This document shows, piece after piece, positions 33,593-44,157 of a stretch of 64,000 nucleotides of DNA. The position numbers and the translations under genes were made by a program. The DNA comes from Thermothielavioides terrestris NRRL 8126 (Eukaryota > Ascomycota > Sordariomycetes > Sordariales > Chaetomiaceae). Under the pieces are notes generated by a model. It saw only the letters and a list, made by a program, of their open reading frames with translations. It was not told where the DNA came from and made no database searches. The stretch lies in the NCBI RefSeq assembly GCF_000226115.1, contig NC_016460.1, positions 1,054,001-1,118,000 on the forward strand, read 5' to 3'. The stretch's first letter is position 1, and the number at the start of each line of letters is the position of its first letter.

Positions 33593-34965
33593 GGTGTGGG
33601 TGGCGAGCGAGTGCGATGCCGGAGCCCCGAAGCCCCGCGGGATGTTAGTGCTGCTGCGCGTGACTCGATTGCTGGGCGATCTGCGGGCCGCGATGCATGA
33701 TCCGCGCTTTGTTTGCGTTCGCCGTCAAACCACGGGAGCCTATGCGAGCGTGTGTGTCGCGCCCAGGCCGGAGGACTGGCGTGCTCGCGGAAGCGGGGGA
33801 AGGAGTGGGAAAGCCACAAGAGTGTCCGGTTTCGTTTTGTGGTGTGGAAGGAACGAAGCCCTGATCAAAACGGGGCCCAAGCCTGGTGGTGAGGTAACCT
33901 CGACGGCCAGCATCCACATCCACTATCCACTGCATCCACTGCATCCGCTGCAGGGCTTTGAGTTCCAGAACCTGCAAAGCCCGCCCAGACCTTCTGTGTT
34001 CTGGCTGCAGCGCTGCACACAGAGCCTGGAAGAGACGGGGCGATCTGCGCTGATTGGTGGAGGGGCTGTGCGGTGTGTGGGTCATGGTTAGTGTGAGCCC
34101 CAGCGGGCTGGGAAGCAGATGCCATCGATTGGCGACGCAGCATCCGACGGCTCTTCACCGTCTGCACGCAATTAAGTCATGCAGACCAGATATGAAGTGT
34201 TCTGGTAGCACCGGTCAAGCCCTACCGAGAGGGGATCTCTTCCGGTAAGGTAATTCACTTGGCACGAAACGACAATGGTTGGCGGTGCTCATGAGTCATA
34301 TGAGCCGCACCAACAATGGTTCCCTCCATCAGCGTAAGCTTACCAAGCTTTACCGTGGAGAGCGGAAAGAATCGATCGGAGAATCGGAGCATCGGAGCAG
34401 CGGAGCAATTGGAGCATCGGAATACGGCATCACTGGACGGATTACATCCGAGCTGCTGCAATCACGAAGGCCTCCCCCACGGATACGGTACACAGAAAGC
34501 TGCTGCCGAGACCGACAAGCGACCCTGTTGCCGCTGCATCTCTCCAATGAATCCCGGTCATCCTCCCACGAGCCTGGTTCCTGATTTCAACCCCTGCACA
34601 GGCAAACGCATCGTCATGCATGGCTCGGGTACAAGCATGGCCAGTCAGCGCTTTGTGGCTGCCTTCAACGTGGTCCTTTTTTTCCCGGTTTCCGAGTCCA
34701 GCCGGGGTTGCCTCTGTCTGTTGTTGCTTCTCCCGCCAACGCCATCGCCAGCCGAAAATGCCCTGAAACTCGAGCTTCGAGTGTGTGCTCGAGCTATACT
34801 AACTATAGTTCATATCATATTCTTTCGCTTTTTTGCTGTCAAAGGCTAAATCTGTTCCATGAAAGAATGAACCTTTACGCAAAACATATCTGGCATCCTT
34901 GTCTTTGGTCCTCTGGCAATTCGTCTCCCCATCTCGTGTCTTCGAAGTCTTAACGACAGTTCGGT
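33593..34965. other. Divergent intergenic region
   Basis: Lies between the uncharacterised protein (minus) and the split kinase-like gene (plus). Most is non-coding. The segment 34681-34800 resembles 46973-47092 in direct orientation (see the repeat entry). A GGAGCATCGGAGCAGCGGAG-type imperfect repeat lies near 34376-34412. Confidence 0.5.
34681..34800 (+). repeat. Direct repeat, copy 1 (upstream of kinase-like gene)
   Basis: By eye this resembles 46973-47092 in the same orientation over about 110 bp, with shared blocks GGTTTCCGAGT, GGTTGCCT, GCCATCGCC and CCCTGAAA-ACTCGAG. Differences include many C/T and G/A changes. Its position just upstream of the kinase-like gene suggests a duplicated promoter or 5' segment. 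Confidence 0.6.
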
Positions 34966-35675
34966 ATGTCCTCATCGAGTAGCCTTCAGCGCCCTGCTCT
35001 ACCGCTTCACTCTGATCCCGAGCTCTGGACCCCGCCTCCCGACCCGGAGAAACCGGCCTGTCCCTACCGGATCGGCTTTCAGGTGGAAATCAAGCCGCAC
35101 GCTCCTCCTCCGCCCTTTGGCGATCCCCAGCACGGCCTAGGAGCATGGCGGCCACGAAGTGACGTGGACCTTTACTCGGCGACCCAGACCGAGCTTGTCA
35201 TGGCATACCCTCCTCTTGAGCGCGAAAACGCCTTGCCGTCGTCTTCCGGCCCCAGCGCCACTCTTGCCATCACCGGGACACTGGCTGTGGGTGACGAGAG
35301 AGGCGCCCAGCTGGTGGTCTGCTCTGTCGCCCCCGAAACCTCGGAACCCCCCTTTGAGGCTGTCGCAAAGATCTTCGATGGACTCTACTATCCATTTGAG
35401 TGCCGCCACGCGGCTCACGTGCCTACCAATACCGCCAAAGAGGCAGATGTCGACTACACCCACGAAGCCGCTGCGCTCGGCCACCTCCACAAAGCGCGCC
35501 AGAGCGGCCGGACGGGTTTGTGTGCGCCTAAGTACTTTGGCTCTTGGACTTTCAGCTTGCCCATCACCCACATGGGGAAGAAGTTAAAACGGTCTGTTCG
35601 CCTGGTACTCATGGAAAACATCAAGGGCCCTAGCATCCGGAGCGTTTGCCAGGACCCTGCCGCTCTTTCATGCTA

Positions 35676-35850
35676 CCCGAGGGCCAAAGGAAAAGTGGGT
35701 ATTTTCGCAGCCCTCTCTTCTTCCAGAAGAGAGGGGCACAAAATTGCCGGACACCCCAAAAAAACCGGACACCTCCCTACCTAATTTTGTATACGAACGC
35801 GTCCTGGCACGGGGGATCACAACCGTGTCAACCGCATCAATTTAAAGCTA
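35676..35850 (+). repeat. Left terminal inverted repeat of the pogo-type element
   Basis: Starts CCCGAGGGCC directly after the TA target duplication. It contains a shorter internal inverted repeat (CCTCTCTTCTTCCAGAAGAG, 35711-35730). It is GC-rich, unlike the interior. Confidence 0.9.
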
Positions 35851-36584
35851 TTGCCGCTAGCCAACTTGCAAGTGGTGATGTTTTTTATAGTGTTTTGATA
35901 TACCTAGATCTTCGAACCTCCTGTCCGAGCCACGTAGTGTACGCGCTGCCCACTAGCTCAACAACGCCCTTGTACGCTACTATACCAACTACCTTCGAGG
36001 TAAGACCAATGGCTATATAATGCCTTCTCTTTGTATTGTAGCTAAGCGGTTCGGCTATAGCAAATCGTAGATTGCTATGTATCTTAAGGCTCTTCGTGAT
36101 ATTGGCTCGCCGGCATTGAATACCTATTATATCATTAGGCGGCTATATACGCTTATAGATATAGAAGACAATGCCCTCGATATATACGTGGAGTGGCTAT
36201 CTACCTTAGGATCCTTGCTTATATAGGATCTTATCGAGGGTACTACGAATCGTCTATAGGCACACTATGTTCCTCCTATAGGCCCTATCAACTACGCCTA
36301 GTAGGTACGTTGGCGGTTCGATCATCCTATATACTTTACAACGAGTAGGAAGCTAGTAGAGGCTATACAACTATCTGCTTAGCAATAGATCGATAAGCTA
36401 AATAAGTTCTTCGATCGCTATAAAGATGCTATTAAGAGGTTTAAGATTATAGTAACCAGTTGTTGGAACGTCGACGAGATAGGCTACCGCTTAACGATGT
36501 TGAGTAGGAAGTTCTAGATCCTAGCTATTAAAACGAAGAAGAATAGGAAGGTTAAAGGTTGTTCCTTAATACTAAGGGTCTACT

Positions 36585-36835
36585 TGTTACGGACCTGGGC
36601 TATACCCGGGCTAGGTATGTGGGGGCTGCGCCCAGGATCCGTGGCGGCCCTAGGGCAGACCTATGGCGGGCCCGCCTCGCGCCTGGAATAACGTCGGCCC
36701 GAACCCACTCCGCGAGCCCCTGAAAACTCTGTGTACAAGGACCGTAGCCTATACTTCTCCTTTTTCTCTCCTTAAGGTAGTTGAATAGAACATTGTACAC
36801 TTGTCTATAGAACGCTATAAGGCTAATACGTTATA
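36585..36835 (+). repeat. 5' LTR
   Basis: 251 bp, matching 43907-44157. Differences between the two LTRs are overwhelmingly C/T or G/A, the pattern left by RIP. The 5' LTR keeps more C and G. Confidence 0.93.
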
Positions 36836-36836
36836 G

Positions 36837-36848
36837 TTCAACTACCTT
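36837..36848 (+). promoter_or_regulatory. Primer-binding site complementary to the element's own LTR
   Basis: TTCAACTACCTT starts one base after the 5' LTR and is the exact reverse complement of AAGGTAGTTGAA at 36774-36785 inside the LTR (also in the 3' LTR at about 44096-44107). A primer-binding site complementary to the element's own transcript rather than a tRNA is the self-priming arrangement known from Tf1. Confidence 0.7.
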
Positions 36849-36899
36849 TACGCCGATAGAGCATTCGCTACTTCTAGGCGTAGACGAGATAAGTACGCC

Positions 36900-37990
36900 T
36901 AGTGTCTCGACGCCGGTACCGAGTAGACTAGATACTACTATGAACTACCTCGGTATCCTATAGGCTCTGGACCTAGATTAGGTTTATAAGCACTTTTAAT
37001 ACCTATAGGAGACGATCGTTCGTTAGAATGTAACTATTAAGGAACTCTATATAGCCTAGATTGCTATAGCCTAGACTATAAACGCCGTTATAGCAGCTAA
37101 TATCCTAGTTCTAATAGCTAACGTTATAGCTATAACCGCCTCTAGGATATAGTGGAAGCGCCTCCCTATAGGATAGTCCTTCGATAGTAAAAAGGAGCTC
37201 TTCGTTGCTTAGAAGGCTATAATAGTGTATATCCTAGTAGTGGACTAGGACTTTATTGGAGGCCTCTACGACCAATAGGTGTTCGTCTAGGGTAACTTTA
37301 GCCGAGGGGTCTAGGCTAAGGTTATAGCCTTCTATAAATCTAGAGGGCCTAGCTACAACTATGATCTAAGAGCGTTCCTTAAGTATTTTACAATAATCTA
37401 TATAGACCCCTATAAACAGATTATAGCCTTGACGGAGCTAGATATACTTTGCTAAGGAGACAACGAGCTATTCTCCTCCTTTATTGTTCGCTTTAAAGCG
37501 AAGCTATCGAAGGCTAGAGGACTTAATTAGAGCGATAAGGTATAGCTTATTAAGCTATAACGATACCTCTCTTTGAAGTTGAAGTACAATATAGTAGGTT
37601 AGGGGGTCTTATAGAACGATTATACTATAGCCGTTATAAAGTACTATAAGATCGCTACTGACCTAGAGGCCTTCGCTATAAAGGAGAAGCCCTAGCGATA
37701 GTAGAGCAAGTGGCCTAGGCCTAATATAGACGTAGAGAAGGATATAGATAAAGATATATCGATAACTAGGATCAACGTAGCTTATATTGCCTCTACCTAG
37801 GGGGGAGCCAATAAAGGTTATAGAGGAAAGCGGCAATAGAGAGAAGGAAAACGAAGTACGAATATACTATAAACGAAGTAGGTAAACGACGAAGTATATA
37901 TAGTATATTAGTAGGCTAGGGCCTATATCTATTATAGGCGCTAAGGTCACTTCGTAGCTATCTATCCCTTCGCCCTAGCTAAGAGGCTAG
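36900..37990 (+). pseudogene. Decayed gag region with zinc knuckle
   Basis: The boundaries are approximate. The only firm landmark is a knuckle with spacing x2-x4-x4. The three Cys positions (codons at 37924, 37933 and 37963) are all TAT (Tyr) and the His (37948-37950) is kept. TGT to TAT is G to A, so all three zinc-binding Cys were lost through the same transition. The frame (phase 1) differs from pol (phase 0). Confidence 0.7.
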
Positions 37991-38299
37991 TTCCTTAAGT
38001 CGATATCAATAAGTTGGAGGCTAAGGACTAGGTAGAGGAGGACTCCTCCTCTAAGGAAGAGGAGGGAAAAGAGTAGCCTCTATACAAAGTCCTATACAAA
38101 GGCCGAAAGGACCTAACCGCTTATAGAACAAGTTTATAGAGATTAGAAAGAGAATAGATAAACCCTCCTTCCTTATCCTAGTCTTCCTAAACTCCTTTAG
38201 TTTTATAAATATATAAGTAGACAATAGGTACTAAAGCTATAGAGCTATTAGCGAAAGGGTATATTAGAGATTAGGGATCGAGTAGACGAATATACTAAT

Positions 38300-41200
38300 C
38301 TCCTATACCTTAGGCGTTGTCGTCAAAGGGGTATAAATTACAAAGAAGATTATATATATCGCCTATATTACAATGGATATCGATAGGTAGATAAATGTTG
38401 CTATATTCTATATAGTCTTAGGGCTAGCCTATAACGTTATTTTAGGACTTCCCTAGATAAACTACTATAGAATTATACTAGACCTTGCTAATAGGGTCCT
38501 TACTATTAATTTGTAAAGGGGACTATAGATATATAAGTGTTCTTTGTATTAGAAGAAGACTAATACTACCTAAATTATAGGTATAGTATTTATAAGCCTA
38601 GTCTATAGAATATAGAGGAAGAAGTCTAAAAGGACCTAAGATACGTTCCTCGTTACTAATATTTATAAGATAACTACTATCCTAAGAGTAGCTATCTCCT
38701 AGCCCTAGGCCGACCTAGATCCAAAGGTCGCTTTACTAAAGGAGCTACATAACTTCGCTAATCTCTTCAACAAAGAAAAGGCGAACGATTTACCTCCCTA
38801 TTAAAGGGAAGCCGACTATTATATTCGCCTTAAGACAAGCCTAGATAGGAAGCTTCCTAAGCTCCTTTAGGGGCCCTTATACAATATACCGAGGGACTAC
38901 CTCCTAGAGATTTAGAAGTAGGTCGTAGACCTAATAGACAAAAGATAGATTTAGGTAAGCTCCTTATCGGCAACTGCCCTAGTCCTCCTTATAAAGAAGC
39001 TAGAAGGAGGATAGAGGTTCTATATAGACTACCGAGCCTTAAACAAGATTACTAAACAAGATTGGTACCTACTCCCCCTAATCAAAGAGACTCTTTAGTC
39101 CCTAGCTAAGGCCAAATAGCTTATAAAGCTAAACGTTAAAGCTATATTCTACTATATCTAGATAGCTAAGAGGGATAAGCACCTTATAGCGTTTTATATA
39201 AGGTTTAGACTATTCAAATAGCTAGTTTACCTCTTTAGGCTCGTAGATACTTCTATAACGTTCTAGAGATATATTAATAACGTCCTTGGTCTAACACTAG
39301 GAGACTATATAACGGTATACTTCGACAATGTCTTAGTATATTTGAGTAAGAGCTAGAAGGACTATATAAGGAAGGTATACGAGGTCCTCTATAGACTAAG
39401 GGATATAGGTCTTAACCTAGACCTTAAGAAATACGCCTTTATAGTGAAGGAGGTCAAATACCTAGAGTATATTATAGAGATAGGAGTCTATATTCGCCCC
39501 GACTCTAAGAAGATTAAAGCTATTTATAAGTAGGAGGTACCCTATAAGGTCTAAGGAGTATAGAGCTTCTTTAGATTCGCTAACTTCTATTGTAACTTTA
39601 TCTCTAACTTCTCTAAGAAAGTAGCCCTATTGATACGCCTTATCTATAAGAATGTTCTATTCCGCTAAGGCAAAGAGGAATAGGACGCCTTCGATATACT
39701 TAAGACTACGTTTATATCGGAGCTGATCTTCGCCTAGTAGGATCCTAAAAGGGAGACGATCGTAGAAGTAGACTATTCTAGTATAGTACTAGGCAAATAC
39801 TTATTCTAGTAGAGAAAGGACGAGGTTCTTTACTCTATAGCCTACTACTCTATAAAACTAAGCTTAGTTAAGTACAACTATACTATCTACAATAAAGAGC
39901 TATTAGCTATTATCTCTTGTCTTAAAGCCTAGTCGACAAAGCTTTAGAGTATAGTAGCCCCCTTTACTATCCTAACCGATTATAAGAACCTTAAGTACTT
40001 CTCCTAGCTATACCTAATTAGTGAATAGCAGGCCTAATAGGCGAAGACGCTCTCCCTATTCAACTTTAAGCTAAAGTATCGACTAGAATCCTAGGCCTTA
40101 TACCCGGATATACTCTCCTAGTATAAATAGGACAAGCCTAAGGACGGCTAGTATATCGCCTAGCTACTTTCTCCGATTAAAGTATATTAGACTAGTATAT
40201 AGGAGAAGGCTAGGCTACCTATAGGAGAGATGCTCTTCGAGGATAAATAGCTAGCTACCCTATAGGACGAAGGTATTGTTGAGGACGAACATTATATTTA
40301 TTAGCTCTAAGCCATTCGTAATAGGGCCTAGAAGTTTCTAAAGGAGACGAATATAGTATAGACCTAGATTATAGACTATTCCCTTAATATATAAGGCGTA
40401 CTCCTATTCTATAGCTAGCTCTAGCTCCCTATATAGGAGCCCCTAACTACTACGATCATTTAGTAGATCTATAACTTAGCTATATTAGGGTACCTAAGCT
40501 ACAATAGGCTATTTAAAATACTCTAAAGGGATTATCATTAGGACCTTATATTATCCGATATAAAGCGGTTTATCTAAAACTATAACCAATGCCGCTAGAG
40601 CAAGATCTTTAGACAGTTGTATCAAGGGCTCTTATAGCCCTTGCCTATTCCTAACCACTTCTAGAAATAGATCTTTATTAACTTTATAACCAACCTCCCT
40701 ATAAAAAATAAAAAGACGCTTCGCTACCTTATAGTAATTACCGACTACCTTTCTAAGTATATATAGCTCGAGGCTATATACTTAATAGGAGTAGAGGAGT
40801 ATACTCTATAGTTCTACAATGTCTAGTGGCGCTTCTATAGGTTCTTAACCTAGATTATAACCGATTGTAGATCAAACTAGCTAAGTAGGTTCTAGACTAC
40901 GCTATATAAGGCGATAGGGGTAGAGCAGCTCCTATCGACCTTTTACTATCCCTAGATAGACAAGGGTATAGAGTAGGTTAATTAGGAAGTATAGACGATC
41001 CTTTAGATCTTCATCTCTTTTATATAGTACAACTAGCCTAAGTACTTCCTAGCTTATTAGTTTACACTCAATAACAAGGACTTATCTGTAACCAAGGTAA
41101 GCCTAAACTACCTTTTTTATAGGTTCGATATAAGCCCTATACAACTTATTATAATCCTAATAGTGTCTATAGCGTCTTTAGAGGGTCGCGCTACTTAATT

Positions 41201-41760
41201 CCTACACTATTTAAAGGAGGAGATAGAGTAGATATAAGCTACTATCGTATATATATAGCAACGGCAATAGGCGAACGTAAACCGTTCCTATTATCTAGCT
41301 AAACGGTTCAAAGTAGAGGACAAAGTATAGCTCTTCCTATATAATATAAAGACGAACCGCCCTAGTAAGAAACTCGATTAGCTAAACGCTAAGTATAAGG
41401 TGATCGCTATACCTACTCCTTTAACAGTGATACTCGATGTACTATATAGCCTATACCCAACCTTCTATATCAATCTAGTTGAATGAGCGGCCTTCGATCC
41501 GCTCCCTTTATAGAAGATTATAGATAAGTAGCTAGACTTTATATAGGTTATATCGGAGGAGGGCGTCCTATAATAGGAGTATAGGGTAAAGGCGATCCTT
41601 AAAGCTTAGAATATAAGAGAGAAAGGGAAGAACTATAATATATACGTTAAGTAGATAGGTTACAACAAACCAATATAGAAGCCTCTAGAGAACTTTTTAA
41701 ACACTATTATACTTAATAAGTTTAAGTAGGAGTAGGGAGATATATAATACAACGATAGGC
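38300..41760 (+). pseudogene. Decayed pol region: RT, RNase H, integrase, chromodomain
   Basis: Landmarks in one phase-0 frame broken by TAG/TAA are: RT block FYIDYRALNKIT (about 39020); the polymerase box reading YFDN at 39318-39329 where the family has Tyr-x-Asp-Asp; RNase H around 39700-40010; integrase His/Cys finger around 40480-40600; catalytic Asp 40743, Asp 40863 and Glu 40971; and a C-terminal chromodomain-like block (about 41575-41705) with conserved aromatic and Lys/Gly positions. No protease active site was located with confidence. The start of the frame is uncertain. Confidence 0.8.
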
Positions 41761-41797
41761 CAATATTAAATAGAAGACAAAAGAGAAAACGTTATAT

Positions 41798-43260
41798 TTA
41801 TATACTGACTACTCTATAAGAAATGACTACGATAGGACGAATATAGCTCGGTAGCGCTACTAGGTATATAGTCACCTTAATACGTTTAGCTATAGCCTTA
41901 TTACAAAAAGATAATAAAAGAAATACAAATATAGAAAGATCTTAATACGCTAACTAAGTCTACTTCCTTAAATATAGGTAGTCCTCTAGCCTTACCTTAG
42001 CGTCAACCCTATAGTACTATAGGATATCTAGGTATAAGCTAATAGGAGGTAGGGTCGGCGGCTAATATATAACCTACTCTAAGATCTCTAAGGTAGGACG
42101 AAGGTAGATATTAAAATTGCTATAACTACTCTAGTCGGTAGGTCGGTTCGACAAAGGGTCGAGGTGTAGAATAAAACGAGGACGAGGCTACGATAGGAGA
42201 TAGGGCTATCTCTAGCCCTACTCTATAGCCTTTTCGTCTTTAGACAATACTAGGTCGCCAATAGGCGAGTATATAGCACCCTTATCTAGTAACGAAAGTA
42301 CCTCTATAATTAGCTATCTATTGGACTTGCTAAGGGTCTAGGGAAAAGGATTAGCGTATTTATAGTAGATATATATAAGGTCCTCGGTAAACGAAGACAA
42401 ATAGCGCTAGGGACGTAGGGCGAAGGGGACTAGGGCAATGTTACGTCTAACGAGAGTCGAACTATAGCCGCCTTATAGAGAGGGGCTAGACTATAGTGAA
42501 CTTAAAATATAGTCGACGAGACGGTTGTTAGTATTAACAACGGTTGTAATAGCATTGACTAAGTAGCGTATTTCGCGTTAGTAGGCTTCCTTATTACTTA
42601 TTAGGTAATAAGTTAAGTGGGCGGCTAGCTAAGCAAAGGCGTCTAGGGAGGAAGTAGGTGGATTGTAGAGCATTAAGGCCCTATAGTGGCTTAGTGTAGT
42701 AGAGGAGGCAACTAGGGTCTAAAGGACAATGTAAGTCGGGGTCCGCTCAATAGTAGATAGAGGAAGCAATGTCGGCTAAGTAAGGATATAATACGTCTAT
42801 ACATTGTTAAAAGTAGTTTAAAAAGACTAAACTAGCTTTTAGAATTTATATTTAAGGACTATATAATAGATAGGCTATAAACTTATCTTCTTCTAAGTAA
42901 GGATCTCAATAGCTTAGCCTATATTATATACCTTAAGAATTTTCTTTAGACTAGACTAAAGACAAGGGTTTATTGCCTATAACGTAGAGTTCTATTTATA
43001 TATTATATAGGCCCTATGATATTCCTTATAAGATTTACTATAGCTAGGGGTATATTCGACCTTAGTACTACTAAGGAGGCGAACGATATACTATATATAG
43101 AACTCTCCCTTATTAAGGAGTAGTTCGTTTTCCTCGTTGTCGGAGTCTCCCTTAACAACGAACCTACTAATTAATAGCTTATCATTCTTCTAACGATTAT
43201 TTCAGTTCTATAACATTGTAATTAGTAAACAACTTAGGTCTATAATAAGATTATTCTAAA
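41798..43260 (-). pseudogene. Antisense reading frame between chromodomain and 3' LTR, unknown product
   Basis: On the strand opposite gag-pol, one frame runs about 488 codons, interrupted by roughly 35 stops. By my reading all but one are TAG or TAA, as expected if CAG/CAA Gln codons were mutated. The single TGA is compatible with a former Trp. The other antisense frame I checked over part of the region had several times more stops. The deduced protein has ordered, non-repetitive stretches such as RFVVKGDSDNEENELLLNKG, REIRYLVNAITTVVNTNNRL, NIALVPFALRP and FNIYLRPTLEILE. I recognise no domain. It ends near the pol 3' end, so the two genes converge. The 5' end is unclear: a different frame opens at 43347 with ATG and could join by a frameshift or intron. 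Confidence 0.55.
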
Positions 43261-43889
43261 GGCACTTATATTATAGTCTTCGTTATTATCGCCACTAGGA
43301 TAGTAGCCTATACCCCTACCTCTAAGAGCGATAGCGGCGACTAACATTTTAGCGATCCTATATATAAACGTAATAAACGAGTTTTAGGAACCGTATCGCT
43401 ATTAGGGCAAGGGACAAAAAGACTCTGGCCAAAGCCGAGGTAGAAATGAGTAGTACATTTAAGGATATAGATAGATATATAGAGAGAATATAGGAGGAGG
43501 AGAACGTATATAAGGTGGGATAGGGGGACGTTGTTAGTATACAAAGAAGGAAGAAACTAGATCGTAAGAGAGGAGGGGGATACGTACGTTGAATATAAGA
43601 GGGAAACGTAAGAAAGTCGGGTTATACAAGAAGAGGGGCTTTTAATAGCGACGAACAGGGTCGAATTACATATAATTAGTAGGTATACCCAATATAGCGT
43701 AATTGCTCTATATAAACGTATAAAGAAAGGAGGGGGCTAATTAGCGGCTTGCTAGGGCGATATAAATAAACAACTCGAGCCTAGGCAGTAGGATAGCTAT
43801 GAATAGCAAGACCTTAGTGGGCAACTACCTCGAACTCAACTACGCCAATGCTCGATATAGCGTCGTATATACCCCAACTCGACCGCCTA

Positions 43890-43904
43890 GCGGGGCGGGG
43901 GAGG
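43890..43904 (+). promoter_or_regulatory. Polypurine tract
   Basis: GCGGGGCGGGGGAGG lies two bases before the 3' LTR, the expected place for the plus-strand primer. It stands out as GC-rich in an AT-shifted element. Confidence 0.85.
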
Positions 43905-43906
43905 TA

Positions 43907-44157
43907 TGTTATAGACCTGGGCTATACCTAGGCTAGGTATATAGGGGCTACGCCTAGGATCTACGGTAGCCCTAGGGCGGACCTATAGCGGGCCCGCCTT
44001 GCGCCTAGAATAACGTTGGCCTAAACCCACTCCGCGAGCCCCTGAAAACTCTATGTACGAGGACTATAGCCTATACTTCTCCTTTTCCTCTCTTTAAGGT
44101 AGTTGAATAGAACATCGTACACTTGTCTGCAGAACGTTATAAGGCTAGTACGTTATA
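43907..44157 (+). repeat. 3' LTR
   Basis: 251 bp, preceded by the polypurine tract and followed by the CTACT duplication. It is more transition-mutated than the 5' LTR (for example CCGGGC to CTAGGC near its start). Confidence 0.93.

Larger units (their letters stand above)
36585..44157 (+). mobile_element. Ty3/Gypsy chromovirus LTR retrotransposon, heavily mutated
   Basis: A 7,573-bp element with 251-bp LTRs, a 5-bp target duplication CTACT (36580-36584 and 44158-44162), TGTTA at the 5' end and a mutated GTTACA-type 3' end (GTTATA). Reading TAG/TAA as former Gln codons, the order is: CCHC zinc knuckle (37924-37965), RT (about 38790-39410), RNase H (about 39700-40010), integrase with Asp 40743, Asp 40863 and Glu 40971 (D-35-E spacing), and a chromodomain-like block (about 41575-41705). 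That is the chromovirus order. Gag is in a different frame from pol. It sits inside the pogo-type transposase gene. Stop density and TA-rich composition show it is dead, and RIP is the likely cause. Confidence 0.92.

Noticed and set aside
43341..43544. 67-codon stop-free minus-strand frame in the retrotransposon
   Set aside because: It is in a different phase from the long antisense frame and is Leu/Tyr/Ile-rich as expected by chance in AT-rich sequence; it may only overlap that gene's 5' region.
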